From assembly GCA_051453625.1 (NCBI GenBank), contig JBOZIK010000001.1, positions 75,165,642 to 75,196,929 of the forward strand: DNA of 31,288 nt, given 5' to 3'. A program made the translations under genes and the position numbers. This DNA comes from Welwitschia mirabilis. Its lineage: Eukaryota > Gnetophyta > Gnetopsida > Welwitschiales. The notes beneath the pieces were generated by a model, which was not told the origin of the DNA, searched no databases, and saw nothing but the letters and a program-made list of their open reading frames with translations. Within the stretch, counting starts at the first letter, position 1. The number at the start of each line of letters is the position of its first letter. Positions 20,558 to 29,660 of this stretch are shown piece after piece.

Positions 20558-22526
20558 CCACTTAGTCCTTTGGACTATTGTGATATACATCCTCTTGAAA
20601 CAAATTTAAAATAAAAATTATTGATAGAATTAAAAAAGAACATTAACTTTCTAGCATGATAAAATAACTTAAAATGACATAACTTACCACAAATATGATA
20701 TGTAATTTTTGAAATAAATTTATATTGTTCCATTACTTTGGCTAATTTCATTGTCTTTGAGGGACAAATCCAATACATTTCTTATTGCTAGTTAGTTTCT
20801 ATATTCCAAGCATATGATCCAATTTAGTTAAACTAATTTAAAATTTACTTACAAAATGAGATAAGCTATGCATCTCTTGAGTGAATTTGAAGTTTTTAGC
20901 TTGAACCATTTTGTACTTTGTCTTTAACTCATCATTTTCCTTGGTTAGAATGTTTACTATTTTGCTTAAATCATTGATACATTTTGCTAAATTTTCACTT
21001 TTTAATAAATATCTTAGAAAGTTTTTTCAAGATCATTTTGATCTTTTTTAATAATATCTAAGTTATAAAGTTCAAATACGTAAGGAATGTTCTTTATAAG
21101 AGGAACTATTACCATAAATGAAAGTTTTCAGTCTTTATCTAATTCTTGATTTGAGCTACTATCATCTTCTTAATATACATTATCCCATGTAGTAATGAAA
21201 GATGATTTTTTTTATTTACTATGATCTTTTTATTTTTGGACACTCATTTGTAAGGTGTCCATATCCCTTAAAAGCATAGCATTAGATTTCCTTATCTTTT
21301 TCTTGATATTTTCTAAATTTAAAATGATCTATTTTTGATCCTCTACTTTGTTCACCTTCTTTATTTCATCTATGTAAGAACTTTTTGAATCTTCTTATCA
21401 AAAGGGAAACTTTGTCATCATTAAGATCTTCACCTAATTTTTTAAATTTATATTCTTTTTTCATACTTTTTAAAGCAATACTTTTATTTTTANNNNNNNN
21501 NNNNNNNNNNNNNNNNNNNNNNNNNNNNNNNNNNNNNNNNNNNNNNNNNNNNNNNNNNNNNNNNNNNNNNNNNNNNNNNNNNNNNNNNNNNNATCCACTT
21601 AGTCCTTTGGACTATTGTGATATACATCCTCTTGAAAAAAATTTAAAAGAAAAAGTACTGATAGAATTGAAAAAGAACATTAACTTTCTAGCATGATAAA
21701 CTAACTTAAAATGACATAACCTATCACAAATATGATATGTGATTTTTGAAATAAATTTATTTTGTTCCATTACCTGATTTGGCTAATTTCATTGTCTTTG
21801 AGGGACAAATCCAATACATTTCTTATGGCTAGTTAGTTTCTGTATTCCAAGCATATTATACAATTTTGTTAAACTATTTCAAAATTTACTTACAAAATGA
21901 GATAAGCTATGCATCTCTTGAGTGAATTTGAAGTTTTTATCTTGAACCATTTTGTACTTTGTCTTTAACTCATCCTTTTCCTTGGTTAGAATGTTTACTA
22001 TTTTTCTTAAATCATTAATACATTTTGCTAAATTTTCACTTTTTAATAAATATCTTAGAAAATGTTTTCAAGCTCATTTTGATCTTTTTTAATAAGATCT
22101 AAGTTATAAAGTTCAAATAAGCAAGGAATGTTCTTTATAAGAGGAACTATTACCATAAATGAAAGTTTTCATTCTTTATCTGATTCTTGATTTGAGCTAC
22201 TATCATCTTCTTAACATACATTATCCTATGTAGTAATGAAAGATGATTTTTTTGATTTACTATGATCTTTTTATTTTTTGGACACTCATTTGCAAGGTGT
22301 TCATATCCCTTAAAAGCATAGCACTAGATTTCCTTTTCTTTTTCTTGATCTTTTCTAAATTTAAAATGATCTATTTTTGATCCTCTAATTTGTTCACCTT
22401 CTTTATTTCTTCTATGTAAGAACTTTTTGAATCTTCTTATTAGAAGGGAAACTTTGTCATCATTAAGATCTTCATCTAATTTTTTAAATTTATATTCTTT
22501 TTTTCATTCTTTTTAAAGCAATACTT
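20558..22526. repeat. Near-identical 0.93-kb copies flanking a 100-N gap within gag
   Basis: 20558-21492 and 21593 to about 22526 align from ATCCACTTAGTCC to AAAGCAATACTTTT at about 95% by eye, with scattered substitutions and small indels. The gap 21493-21592 is exactly 100 N. Unlike the 77-bp overlaps, these copies differ, which suggests two haplotypes placed in series, or a real tandem duplication of gag sequence. Confidence 0.7.
21493..21592. other. Assembly gap, 100 N
   Basis: Exactly 100 N between the two gag copies; placeholder of unknown size. Confidence 0.98.
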
Positions 22527-23236
22527 TTCTTTTTATCTATAGTAAATTTTAACTCATAGATTTGAAGATTACCTTGTAGTTCCTTAAGCATCATTTGATT
22601 GATGTTTTTTGCTTTCTTCAATGGCTATAACCTTTGGTTTAAATGTTTTAGAAGAGATATTAAAACATTTTAAACCACTTTCTTTCTTTTATTCTTTCAT
22701 CTAAACTTTTCATAGATTTTATAATGTCTAACATTCTAGTAAACAAATTTTGAAGTATCTCCTACTCATTTATGTGAATGTCTTTGAATTTGAAATGAGC
22801 ATGTGGATTTTTACCTACTTAATAATAAATGTCCTTTCATGTGCCATTTCAAAAATATCCAAAGCTTCTTTTGCATGTTTATAGTTCATGATTCTTTTAA
22901 ACTCATCTATACTTACTACATAAAAAATTAAGAGCATAAGCATCTAGGGTCAACTTGGATTTATCAAGGGGAGTTTATTGATATCAGGTTTTTGCTACCA
23001 ATATGATGTTTTCATTAGCATTAGTTTTGGATAGTATAGGCATAATGTAACCATTGAATATTACCTCCTCTATGTCTACATATAGAGACATAAGAAATAT
23101 TTTCATATGGGGCTTCTAGTAGACATACTTTATCCCATCAAACATAGGTGATCTTCTAGTAGAAAGGCCATCTAAAGGATTACATATATTTAGGATTTAG
23201 GATCATAGACCTATTAGGATCTACAAAGAACCTTAT

Positions 23237-23246
23237 TCTGATACCA
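23237..23246 (-). other. Primer binding site (initiator-Met tRNA)
   Basis: The minus strand reads TGGTATCAGA, the first ten bases of the standard plant copia primer site complementary to the 3' end of initiator-Met tRNA; after that the match is lost (AT instead of GC). It lies four bases inside the 5' LTR edge and upstream of gag, as required for minus-strand priming. Confidence 0.8.
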
Positions 23247-23250
23247 AATA

Positions 23251-24556
23251 AAGGATCTAGAACTTAAGAGAGGAGGGTGATGAATAGGAGTTAAAAATTA
23301 ATAAATAAATTCATAACCTATCTCTATGAGTATTGAAAACTAAAATATTTATGCAAATAAAAAACAAAAATAATCTAAAAGCAAATAACTAAAAGTACAA
23401 AAATATGATTGAAGATTGACACACAATTTATAGTAGTTTCAGAAACATCCTACTTCACTCTTAACAATCAGATTCTACTCAAGCCTAAGCCATATCTTCA
23501 TTAGTTACTTTTCATGTATTCTAGGTTCACTTCTAAGATTTAATCTTAGATTTTTATAAAGACTCAATATCAATCTTTAGAGACAATAATATTTAATATT
23601 TGATGATAATGATGTGCCATAATGCATAGGTTTCACTAAGTATAAAGCTTTATAATAATATTGCAACATTGCTTGAAATGATAATACAATCCATGTACAT
23701 ACAGTGCAGCTAATTAATTAAGGATAAATAATAATTAAAGATATTCATTACTCCTTGATCATATAGAAGTTATACCAATGAATAGTCCAAAAGATCATAA
23801 AAAAATATTTAACAAGGATTTAAAAGTTAATCCAAAATTGTTCTAATGTTTTTAATAGCTGATAAATATATAGGATAAATATTTTAGAGTTTCACACATA
23901 AAAATGATTCTCCAATAGATAAAAATGGTGTATAAATAATTGGAAAAATGCTATTTTCATCTTGCTAAGATGTCTAATCAACCCCATGAAGTGTTATCAT
24001 TAAATTTTGTCATCCTTATCTTTTTTTAGTTTATTCAATTTTATTATAGTTTCATGTTTAATCAATCCCTTAGGAATTTAGTCAACTGCATGTCTAATTG
24101 ATCATATTTTGATCTAGTTGACTCCATGTCCAAAAAACTACAAAATTATATTTATGACCTAGATCTGGTTAACTTCTTAAAAGTTTGATTAGTTACTTAA
24201 TGATAAAGGATGAAAACATTTTATTATAGATCTAGACCATCCATCCAAAATCTGGTTGATCCTTTAATATTCAGATGTGATAAATTTAATACTCAAGTCT
24301 GGTTGGCCCTTATAGAATCTAGTTGACTTCTCTATAATCTAGATTTAATACTTTATGATTTAGGTTTGGTTAATCCTTTAGAAATATAAATTATGCCTTT
24401 AAGGACATGAAATGTGTTAGGTTCAAGTAAGCTTTATGACAAAATATTTTAGCTTTTGGCCTACAAAGATTAATATTTCTTACAAAAAGTACAACATGTT
24501 TTGCTACAATAGAAACTATTAGTTTGACATTAACTTGACAAATTATAACTCAATCA
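23251..24556 (-). repeat. 5' LTR of the copia element
   Basis: Paired with 2731-3938. In element sense it starts TGATTGAGTTATAATTTG at 24556, with canonical TG, and ends ATCCTT next to the primer site. It holds the GTCGAC-like array at about 24375-23970 and the conserved TATA-like box at 23872-23861. It is longer than the 3' copy, partly from an extra T-rich stretch near 24000-24050. Confidence 0.85.
23861..23872 (-). promoter_or_regulatory. Putative TATA box of the 5' LTR
   Basis: The minus strand reads TATATATTTATC, the same as the other LTR at 3322-3311. It would drive gag-pol transcription in an intact element. Confidence 0.45.
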
Positions 24557-24561
24557 AAGAT
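24557..24561. repeat. Likely target-site duplication of the copia element, right copy
   Basis: AAGAT directly after the CA end of the LTR, matching 2726-2730. Confidence 0.5.
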
Positions 24562-24893
24562 CCTTTATAACATATTACCAATATTTAATAACTAATACTT
24601 ACTTTTGAAAATGATAGAAAAAGAATTAGTTATAGTTCATATATAGTAATTTTCCCCATCACTTTAAAGGGAAAAGCTAAACTATGATTAAGAACTATTT
24701 TCCATAAAAGTCTTAAAACATGAAATCAAGTTTAAAAAGAATCTATAAAGAGATTTATAAATGAAACAATCATAAAAAAAGAAATAAATAAGTAACTAAC
24801 TTCTAGTAGCATCCTCATGAAGATTATGCCTCCACATATGAGTGATTTTTCATTACTTTACATTCTAATCCTATAGTTGCTTTTTCTCAAAAA
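24562..24893. other. Spacer between copia and gypsy elements
   Basis: AT-rich, no open frame or motif recognised. It could be the decayed 5' part of the gypsy element or its leader. Confidence 0.35.
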
Positions 24894-24947
24894 NNNNNNN
24901 NNNNNNNNNNNNNNNNNNNNNNNNNNNNNNNNNNNNNNNNNNNNNNN
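24894..24947. other. Assembly gap, 54 N
   Basis: 54 N, unlike the 100-N placeholders, so probably an estimated distance from read pairs. No flanking repeat was seen. Confidence 0.95.
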
Positions 24948-24949
24948 GA

Positions 24950-25960
24950 TTTTTTATGTAGAGGATACTTAATAAATCTCACATTAGAGAATTCAAAGAG
25001 AGTGTTGAAAAAGTTAGCAAAAGTAAGTTAAACTTGGCCTAAACCTTGCCTTAAAAAAATCATATAGTGGACCAAATAATAAAATATCTTAAAAGGTTAA
25101 GCAAGAGAAGGAGGAAGTAAAAATATAAAACAAACCCGCTAATGTTATTAAGGATTTTACTACAACTTTAAAGAAATACACTCAAAGAGTCTTAGATGCT
25201 AAGATTGCAATAGAAGAGATTATGGTTATAGTTTCAACTTGTGATTTATGCAAAGATAACTACCATGTGATAAAATATTGTCCTTTAGTACCAATATATA
25301 AAGAAAAAAATTTATGAAGAGTTGTGTGCTTTTAGTCAATGGTTTTAAAACTTTAGGAATTAAAATCAAAATCAAAATTAAAATTAGAATCAAAATCAAA
25401 ACAATTTTTGATCTAGAATTAATGGATGACCAAATTTCTAATCTTTTGATAATAATATTAAGAAGTTTCAAGCAAAGCATCCTAACTTCCAACCATTTAG
25501 AAATACATTTGGAAATGTAAATTTTTAATTAAACAACTTTAATAATCAAGAAATCATATCAAACTCACAAAATAAAAATGATTCACTTAGGAATTTCATT
25601 AATGAGTTGAGAAAATCCAAAAAGAAGACAAATTATAACATTGAAAATTTTATTAGTATTCTATAACAAACTATGCTTACTAATCAAAGACCATAAAAAC
25701 TAAACCTCTACCAAACCCTAATGAGGTGAAAAATTTTTAATATTATGACAAGAAGTAAAAATAATATAATAACTTTTATCTAAGAGGTTTTAACATCTCA
25801 AACTGATAATAATGATAAGGAAGAATAAGATATTGAAATTTTAGAAAATCATTATTTCCCTTCTTCTTTAAATGATAAAAAAAAAACTTCTTCTCAAGAA
25901 AAAGATAAGAAATCTACTACCACTCGAATTAATATATTGAATACTAATCCTAAATTTGAT
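24950..25960 (+). pseudogene. gag: Gypsy gag C-terminal part with CCHC zinc knuckle
   Basis: An intact CX2CX4HX4C knuckle, CDLCKDNYHVIKYC, is encoded at 25240-25281; this would bind the element RNA. Downstream are Asn/Lys/Ser-rich frames (DSLRNFINELRKSKK) and, near 25860-25970, a polar linker with Ser/Asp/Lys, as before the protease in this family. A short hexamer array (AAAATC/AAAATT) at 25358-25402 gives alternating Ile-Lys and seems a local slippage expansion. The N-terminus is not recognisable. Confidence 0.6.
25358..25402 (+). repeat. Short AAAATC-type hexamer array
   Basis: About seven tandem or near-tandem AAAATC, AAAATT and GAATC-type units. It creates low-complexity frames on both strands (Ile-Lys on plus, Leu-Ile on minus) that should not be taken as genes. 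Confidence 0.65.
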
Positions 25961-26039
25961 AAACATTTTAAAAGGCAAAATGTGAGCATAAATCTACCAT
26001 TTTGATGACTTTTTTTAAGAGAATCCTAAATATTCTAAG

Positions 26040-26570
26040 TTATGAAAAGATCTAATTAGGAGAAATTAAAAATAAACTATACTAGTAAAGTCTTCCTGTC
26101 CTAATCCATTATCAATTTAGTCTTACAAAAATTTTCAAAGTTTAAGGATCTAGGAGTAGTAACTATTAGTGTTACCTTAGAAGGGAATAAAAGAATAAAA
26201 AAGCCTTGATTATTATAGAATCAAGTGTTAAGATTACGTCTTTATACATTTGTTAATAACTTAGATTGGAAAGTAAAATTAAGGTAATAAGGATTATCTT
26301 AAAACTTGTAGATAGATTATTAAAGAAATCTTTATGTGTGATTAAAGACTTAGTGATTTAGATAGAAGAAGCATTCTATCATAGAGATGTGGTTATGATT
26401 GAAGTTGAATATAATGATGGTTATCCATTACTCTTAGGTAGAGCTTTTTGTGAAACCATCCATTCTATTATGAATACTAGAACTAGAATGATGGAATATC
26501 ATTTAAGAAATAAGAAGTTTACAATAAGAGTATTTAATGCTGCTGAAAAAGACTTAGGTAATGAATTGAA
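26040..26570 (+). pseudogene. Gypsy aspartic protease region
   Basis: Frames give LVDRLLKKSLCVIKDLVI, a stop (TAG) where Gln would be expected, then IEEAFYHRDVVMIEVEYN, then DGYPLLLGRAF at about 26414-26446, the C-terminal LLGR block of Athila-type proteases, followed by LRNKKFTIRVFN. The upstream catalytic Asp block near 26090 is too decayed to place. In an intact element it would cut the Gag-Pol polyprotein. The open frame 26389-26634 is the last part. Confidence 0.65.
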
Positions 26571-27199
26571 TTTAAAGAAGAGATTAAGGTTAGTTTTTTT
26601 TTACAACATTATTCACTTGAAGAAAAATTGTTAATGCTTTATGAGCCAAATTTATTTGATGATCCACTTGAAGTAAACAACATGAAAGTTTTTGATGATG
26701 GTTAACTTGATTTTAAACATTTCAAAACTAACTATTTTGATTAAGAGAAAAGAAAAACTAAATCTATCAACTATGCAAAAGTTTGAGATTCAAGCATAAC
26801 TAATATTTCTCATTTTAAGGATGGTTGTCCACTACTACTGTTCAGATGATAGTTTAAGATGACAGTCAATTATGATAGAACCTTAATAGAAAATAAAAAT
26901 CTAAATTTAAATATGAAACCTTTACCCAATGGACTAAAATATATCTTTCTATGTAATGATTAAAATAAACCTTTAATTATAAATGAGAATCTTTTCTTCA
27001 ATAAGAGTCAATTTTAATTTCACTATTGAAATCTAATATTAATGAGTTTACTTGGTTTCATAAAGATTTAACAACTATTTCTACTCTATTGTTTAACATA
27101 AAATATACCTTGAGGATAATGCAAAACATATTAGATAATCCTAGTGTAGATTAAATCTAGTCCATCTAGCCCTTAAATAAGTTATAAAAGATGAAACAT
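26571..27199. other. Gypsy linker between protease and RT, decayed
   Basis: No motif is secure. By position it is the variable linker and the start of RT; frames are broken by stops. Confidence 0.4.
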
Positions 27200-28370
27200 T
27201 AAATTAATGACTTTTAAAATTATTTATACCATATCCCTTTAATAATAGTACCTAAGAAAAGTAGGAAATGGAGGATGTGTATAAATTTTAAAAAAATTAA
27301 ATGAAGTAACCAAAAAAGACCATTATCTTTTACCTTTTCTTAATTAGATACTTGATAGAATTTAAGGATATGATTTTTATTGTTTTTTTGATGGGTATAG
27401 TAATCATAATTACATTTGTGTTACTAGTGATGATGAGACTAAAGCTAATTTCACTTCAGTTTTTGATACTTTTACTTTTAGATGCATGCCTTTAGACTTT
27501 TAATGGTCTTGGTACTTTTCAACTTATAATGATGGGTATTTTTTCTAACATCTTACAGACTGAATAGAGATTTTTATGGATGACTTATCAATCTATGGTG
27601 AAAGATTTGAGCAAATCTTGGAAAAGTTAGAAAAATTCCTTAATAGATGCATTATTAGTGGTCTACATTTAAATTGGAAGAAAAGTTTCTTTTTAGTTGA
27701 TAGTGGAACTGTGTTAGACCATTACATTTGTAATAAAGGAATTATAGTGGATCCTAAAAGTGTTAGTATTATTAAAAATATTCCTCCAACCAATGTAAAA
27801 TAAGTTTGAGTCTTCCTTAATCATTATGATTTTTATTATTAGTTTATTTATGATTATGCAAAAATTTGTAAACTACTTCAATCATTACTAAAAAAAAGAA
27901 GCCAAATTTGATTGAAATAAATCTTGTCATCTTGCTTTTGATATATTTAAAGATAAAGTATCTTCCACTCCTATTATAACTGGACCACATTGGAATTAAG
28001 ATTTTGAATTAATGTGGGATGCTAGTAATATTGCTGTGGATGAGGTACTTAATGAAAAATATGAAAATGATTTTAAGATTATATCTTATCATAGTAAACT
28101 TTGTTTAAAGCTCAAATGAACTATACTACTATTAAAAAGAAATGCCAATAATTATCTTTTACCTTGATATGCTTTGACATTATTTTTTAGGATTCCATAT
28201 AAATGTTTATACCAATAATGTAGTAACTAGATACCTTATGACTAAGACAAATTCTAGTGCTAGAATTATTAGATGGAACCTCCTTATATAATAATTTAAC
28301 TTGACCATTATTAATAAAATAGAAAAGCATAATAATGTAGCTAATCATTTGTCATGTCTTTCTTCCTCTG
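27200..28370 (+). pseudogene. pol: Gypsy reverse transcriptase and RNase H
   Basis: In order: VPKKSRKWRMCINFKKI, KKDHYLLPF, YDFYCFFDGYS (about 27370-27402, first catalytic Asp kept), ANFTSVFDTFTFRCMPLDF, a frame-broken stretch, then FMDDLSIYG with intact MDD (27571-27597), LEKFLNRC, LHLNWKKSFFLVDSGTVLDH and NKGIIVDPKSVSIIKNIPP. A stop at 27802 ends the longest frame, and thumb and connection follow in other frames (FLNHYDFYY). RNase H follows with AFDIFKDKV, FELMWDASN, IISYHSKL, YLMTKTNSSARIIRWN and NNVANHLSCL. The element is dead, but the RT core is better kept than other parts. Confidence 0.8.
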
Positions 28371-29660
28371 TTAATGATATTATGATTGATGATTCTTTTT
28401 TGGATGAATAATGTTTTATTATATTTTCTACTCATGCTTCTCCTTGGTATGTTGATATTGTTAATTACCTTATTAACATTAAAACACCATAATAGTAGAC
28501 TCATAATCAAAGAAAATTCTTTTTCCATATAATATGTTATTGTGAATGGATAGAGCCACATCTTTATCATAGATGTAATGATCAAATCATTAGAAAATGT
28601 ATGCCTGAGTGGAAAACATTTAATATCATTCATATTTATCATGTTGATGATCATAGAGTTCATTTTAGTGGATAGAAAACAACTATAAAAATCCTTTACT
28701 TTCATTTTGATTAGCCTACTCTTTTTCAAAATTCTTTGGATTTGGTTAGAATGTGTGATACTTGTTAACATTATGGTAGCATAATTCATTTTCAAGAAAT
28801 GTCCATTAAATATATTCTTACATGAAAACCTTTTGATTATTGGGGAGTTTATTTTCTAGGTCCTATTCACCCATCTTCTAATGATAAGAGATACATTTTA
28901 ATGGTGGTATATTATATTACTAAATGGGTTGAAGCTATTCCTACTACTATGAATGATGCTCAACTATTTATACTTTTTTTAGTACTCATATTTTTTAATG
29001 TTTTGATTTTCTTAGATTATTATTAGTGAATAAAGAACTCATTTTATTAATCAACATTTTATAAAAATTTCTTTTATCCATTAGAATAGAACATAAAGTG
29101 GGTTGTGCTTATTATCTACAAACTAATGGTCGAGTTAAAAATGCAAATAGAGAAATTAAGAAAATGCTATTAAAGCTGATCTCTATTAATAAGCAATCTT
29201 GGGATTCTAAGCTTAATAATGTTCTTTAGTCTTATCATACTACTTATCATAGTTTTAGTTTTTTTTTTTTTTTAACCTTATGGACTTGTATATGGAAAAG
29301 TTTGTGTTTTGTCTATTGACATTTGCTATAACTCTTATCATGCTTCTTACCAACTTAATCTTGTAGATCTTTATAATAATCTTAAATATAGATTAGCTCA
29401 ACTTGATCACCTAAATAAAAAACATACTTATGCTATTCATCATCAATTAATTTATAAAGCCCAAGCTAAGTACAAACACAATAGAAAGTTACTTTATGAA
29501 TGGTTTAAACTTGGTAAACTTATCCTTTTATATAATACTAGAGTACATCATTTACATAACAAGTTGATCTTTTAATGGTTAAGTTCTTATATTATATAGA
29601 TAGTACATTCTAATAGTTTTATTAAGATTTCCAACTTAGAAACTAAGAAGATTTAGAAAG
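28371..29660 (+). pseudogene. Gypsy integrase
   Basis: The zinc-binding domain is readable (HIYHVDDHRVHFSG, then LVRMCDTC at about 28630-28770). The catalytic core starts DYWGVYFLGP, in which the first acidic residue of the D,D-35-E set reads Tyr (codon 28850-28852), followed by YITKWVEAIPTTMNDAQ. Broken frames with LIIYKLMVELKMQIEK-like content follow, then a 15-T run (29259-29273) breaking the frame before YGLVYGKVC. The open frame 29309-29575 is the C-terminal part (LNKKHTYAIHHQL, KLLYEWFKLGKLILLYNTR). Inactive. Confidence 0.75.

Larger units (their letters stand above)
20511..23180 (-). pseudogene. gag: Copia (Sirevirus-type) gag, partly duplicated in the assembly
   Basis: The start is placed near 23180, where minus frames read LSTRRSPMFDGIKYVY and HMKIFLMSLYVDIEEV, the usual Sirevirus gag opening. 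Downstream come the helical core with FTRMLDIIKSMKSLDERI and SSKTFKPKVIAIEES, a Lys-rich linker, and a zinc knuckle CYAFKGYEHLANECP (near 22325-22280; copy CYAFKGYGHLTNECP near 21290-21240), in which the second Cys is Phe. An Asp/Ser/Glu-rich stretch follows, then a coiled-coil-like region and a second knuckle remnant YHICGKLCHFKLFYH, with two Cys changed to Tyr. 20558-21492 repeats 21593 to about 22526 around a gap, so true gag is about 1 kb shorter than the span. Many stops; gag protein would form the virus-like particle in an intact element. Confidence 0.75.
2731..24556 (-). mobile_element. Sirevirus-like Ty1/copia retrotransposon, nested and decayed
   Basis: Two similar LTRs in the same orientation (2731-3938 and 23251-24556; by eye roughly three-quarters to four-fifths identical) flank minus-strand gag, protease, integrase, RT and RNase H in copia order, plus an extra ORF after pol. 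A primer site matching the initiator-Met tRNA tail lies next to the 5' LTR, and a short purine tract lies next to the 3' LTR. AAGAT on both outer sides fits a 5-bp target duplication. The apparent span of about 21.8 kb is inflated by a CACTA insertion (7089-18583) and assembly duplications. The Sirevirus assignment rests on the long gag with extra zinc knuckles, the post-pol ORF and the LTR motif array. All ORFs carry stops, so it is not autonomous. Confidence 0.85.

Noticed and set aside
25226-25520. Opposed 88- and 68-codon frames with Ile/Leu or Ile/Lys repeats
   Set aside because: They arise from the hexamer array at 25358-25402; the real signal there is the gypsy gag zinc knuckle in another frame.
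28352-28795. 147-codon minus-strand frame, one of the longest in the window
   Set aside because: It is the shadow of the plus-strand gypsy RNase H/integrase, whose zinc-binding motifs are clear on the other strand.
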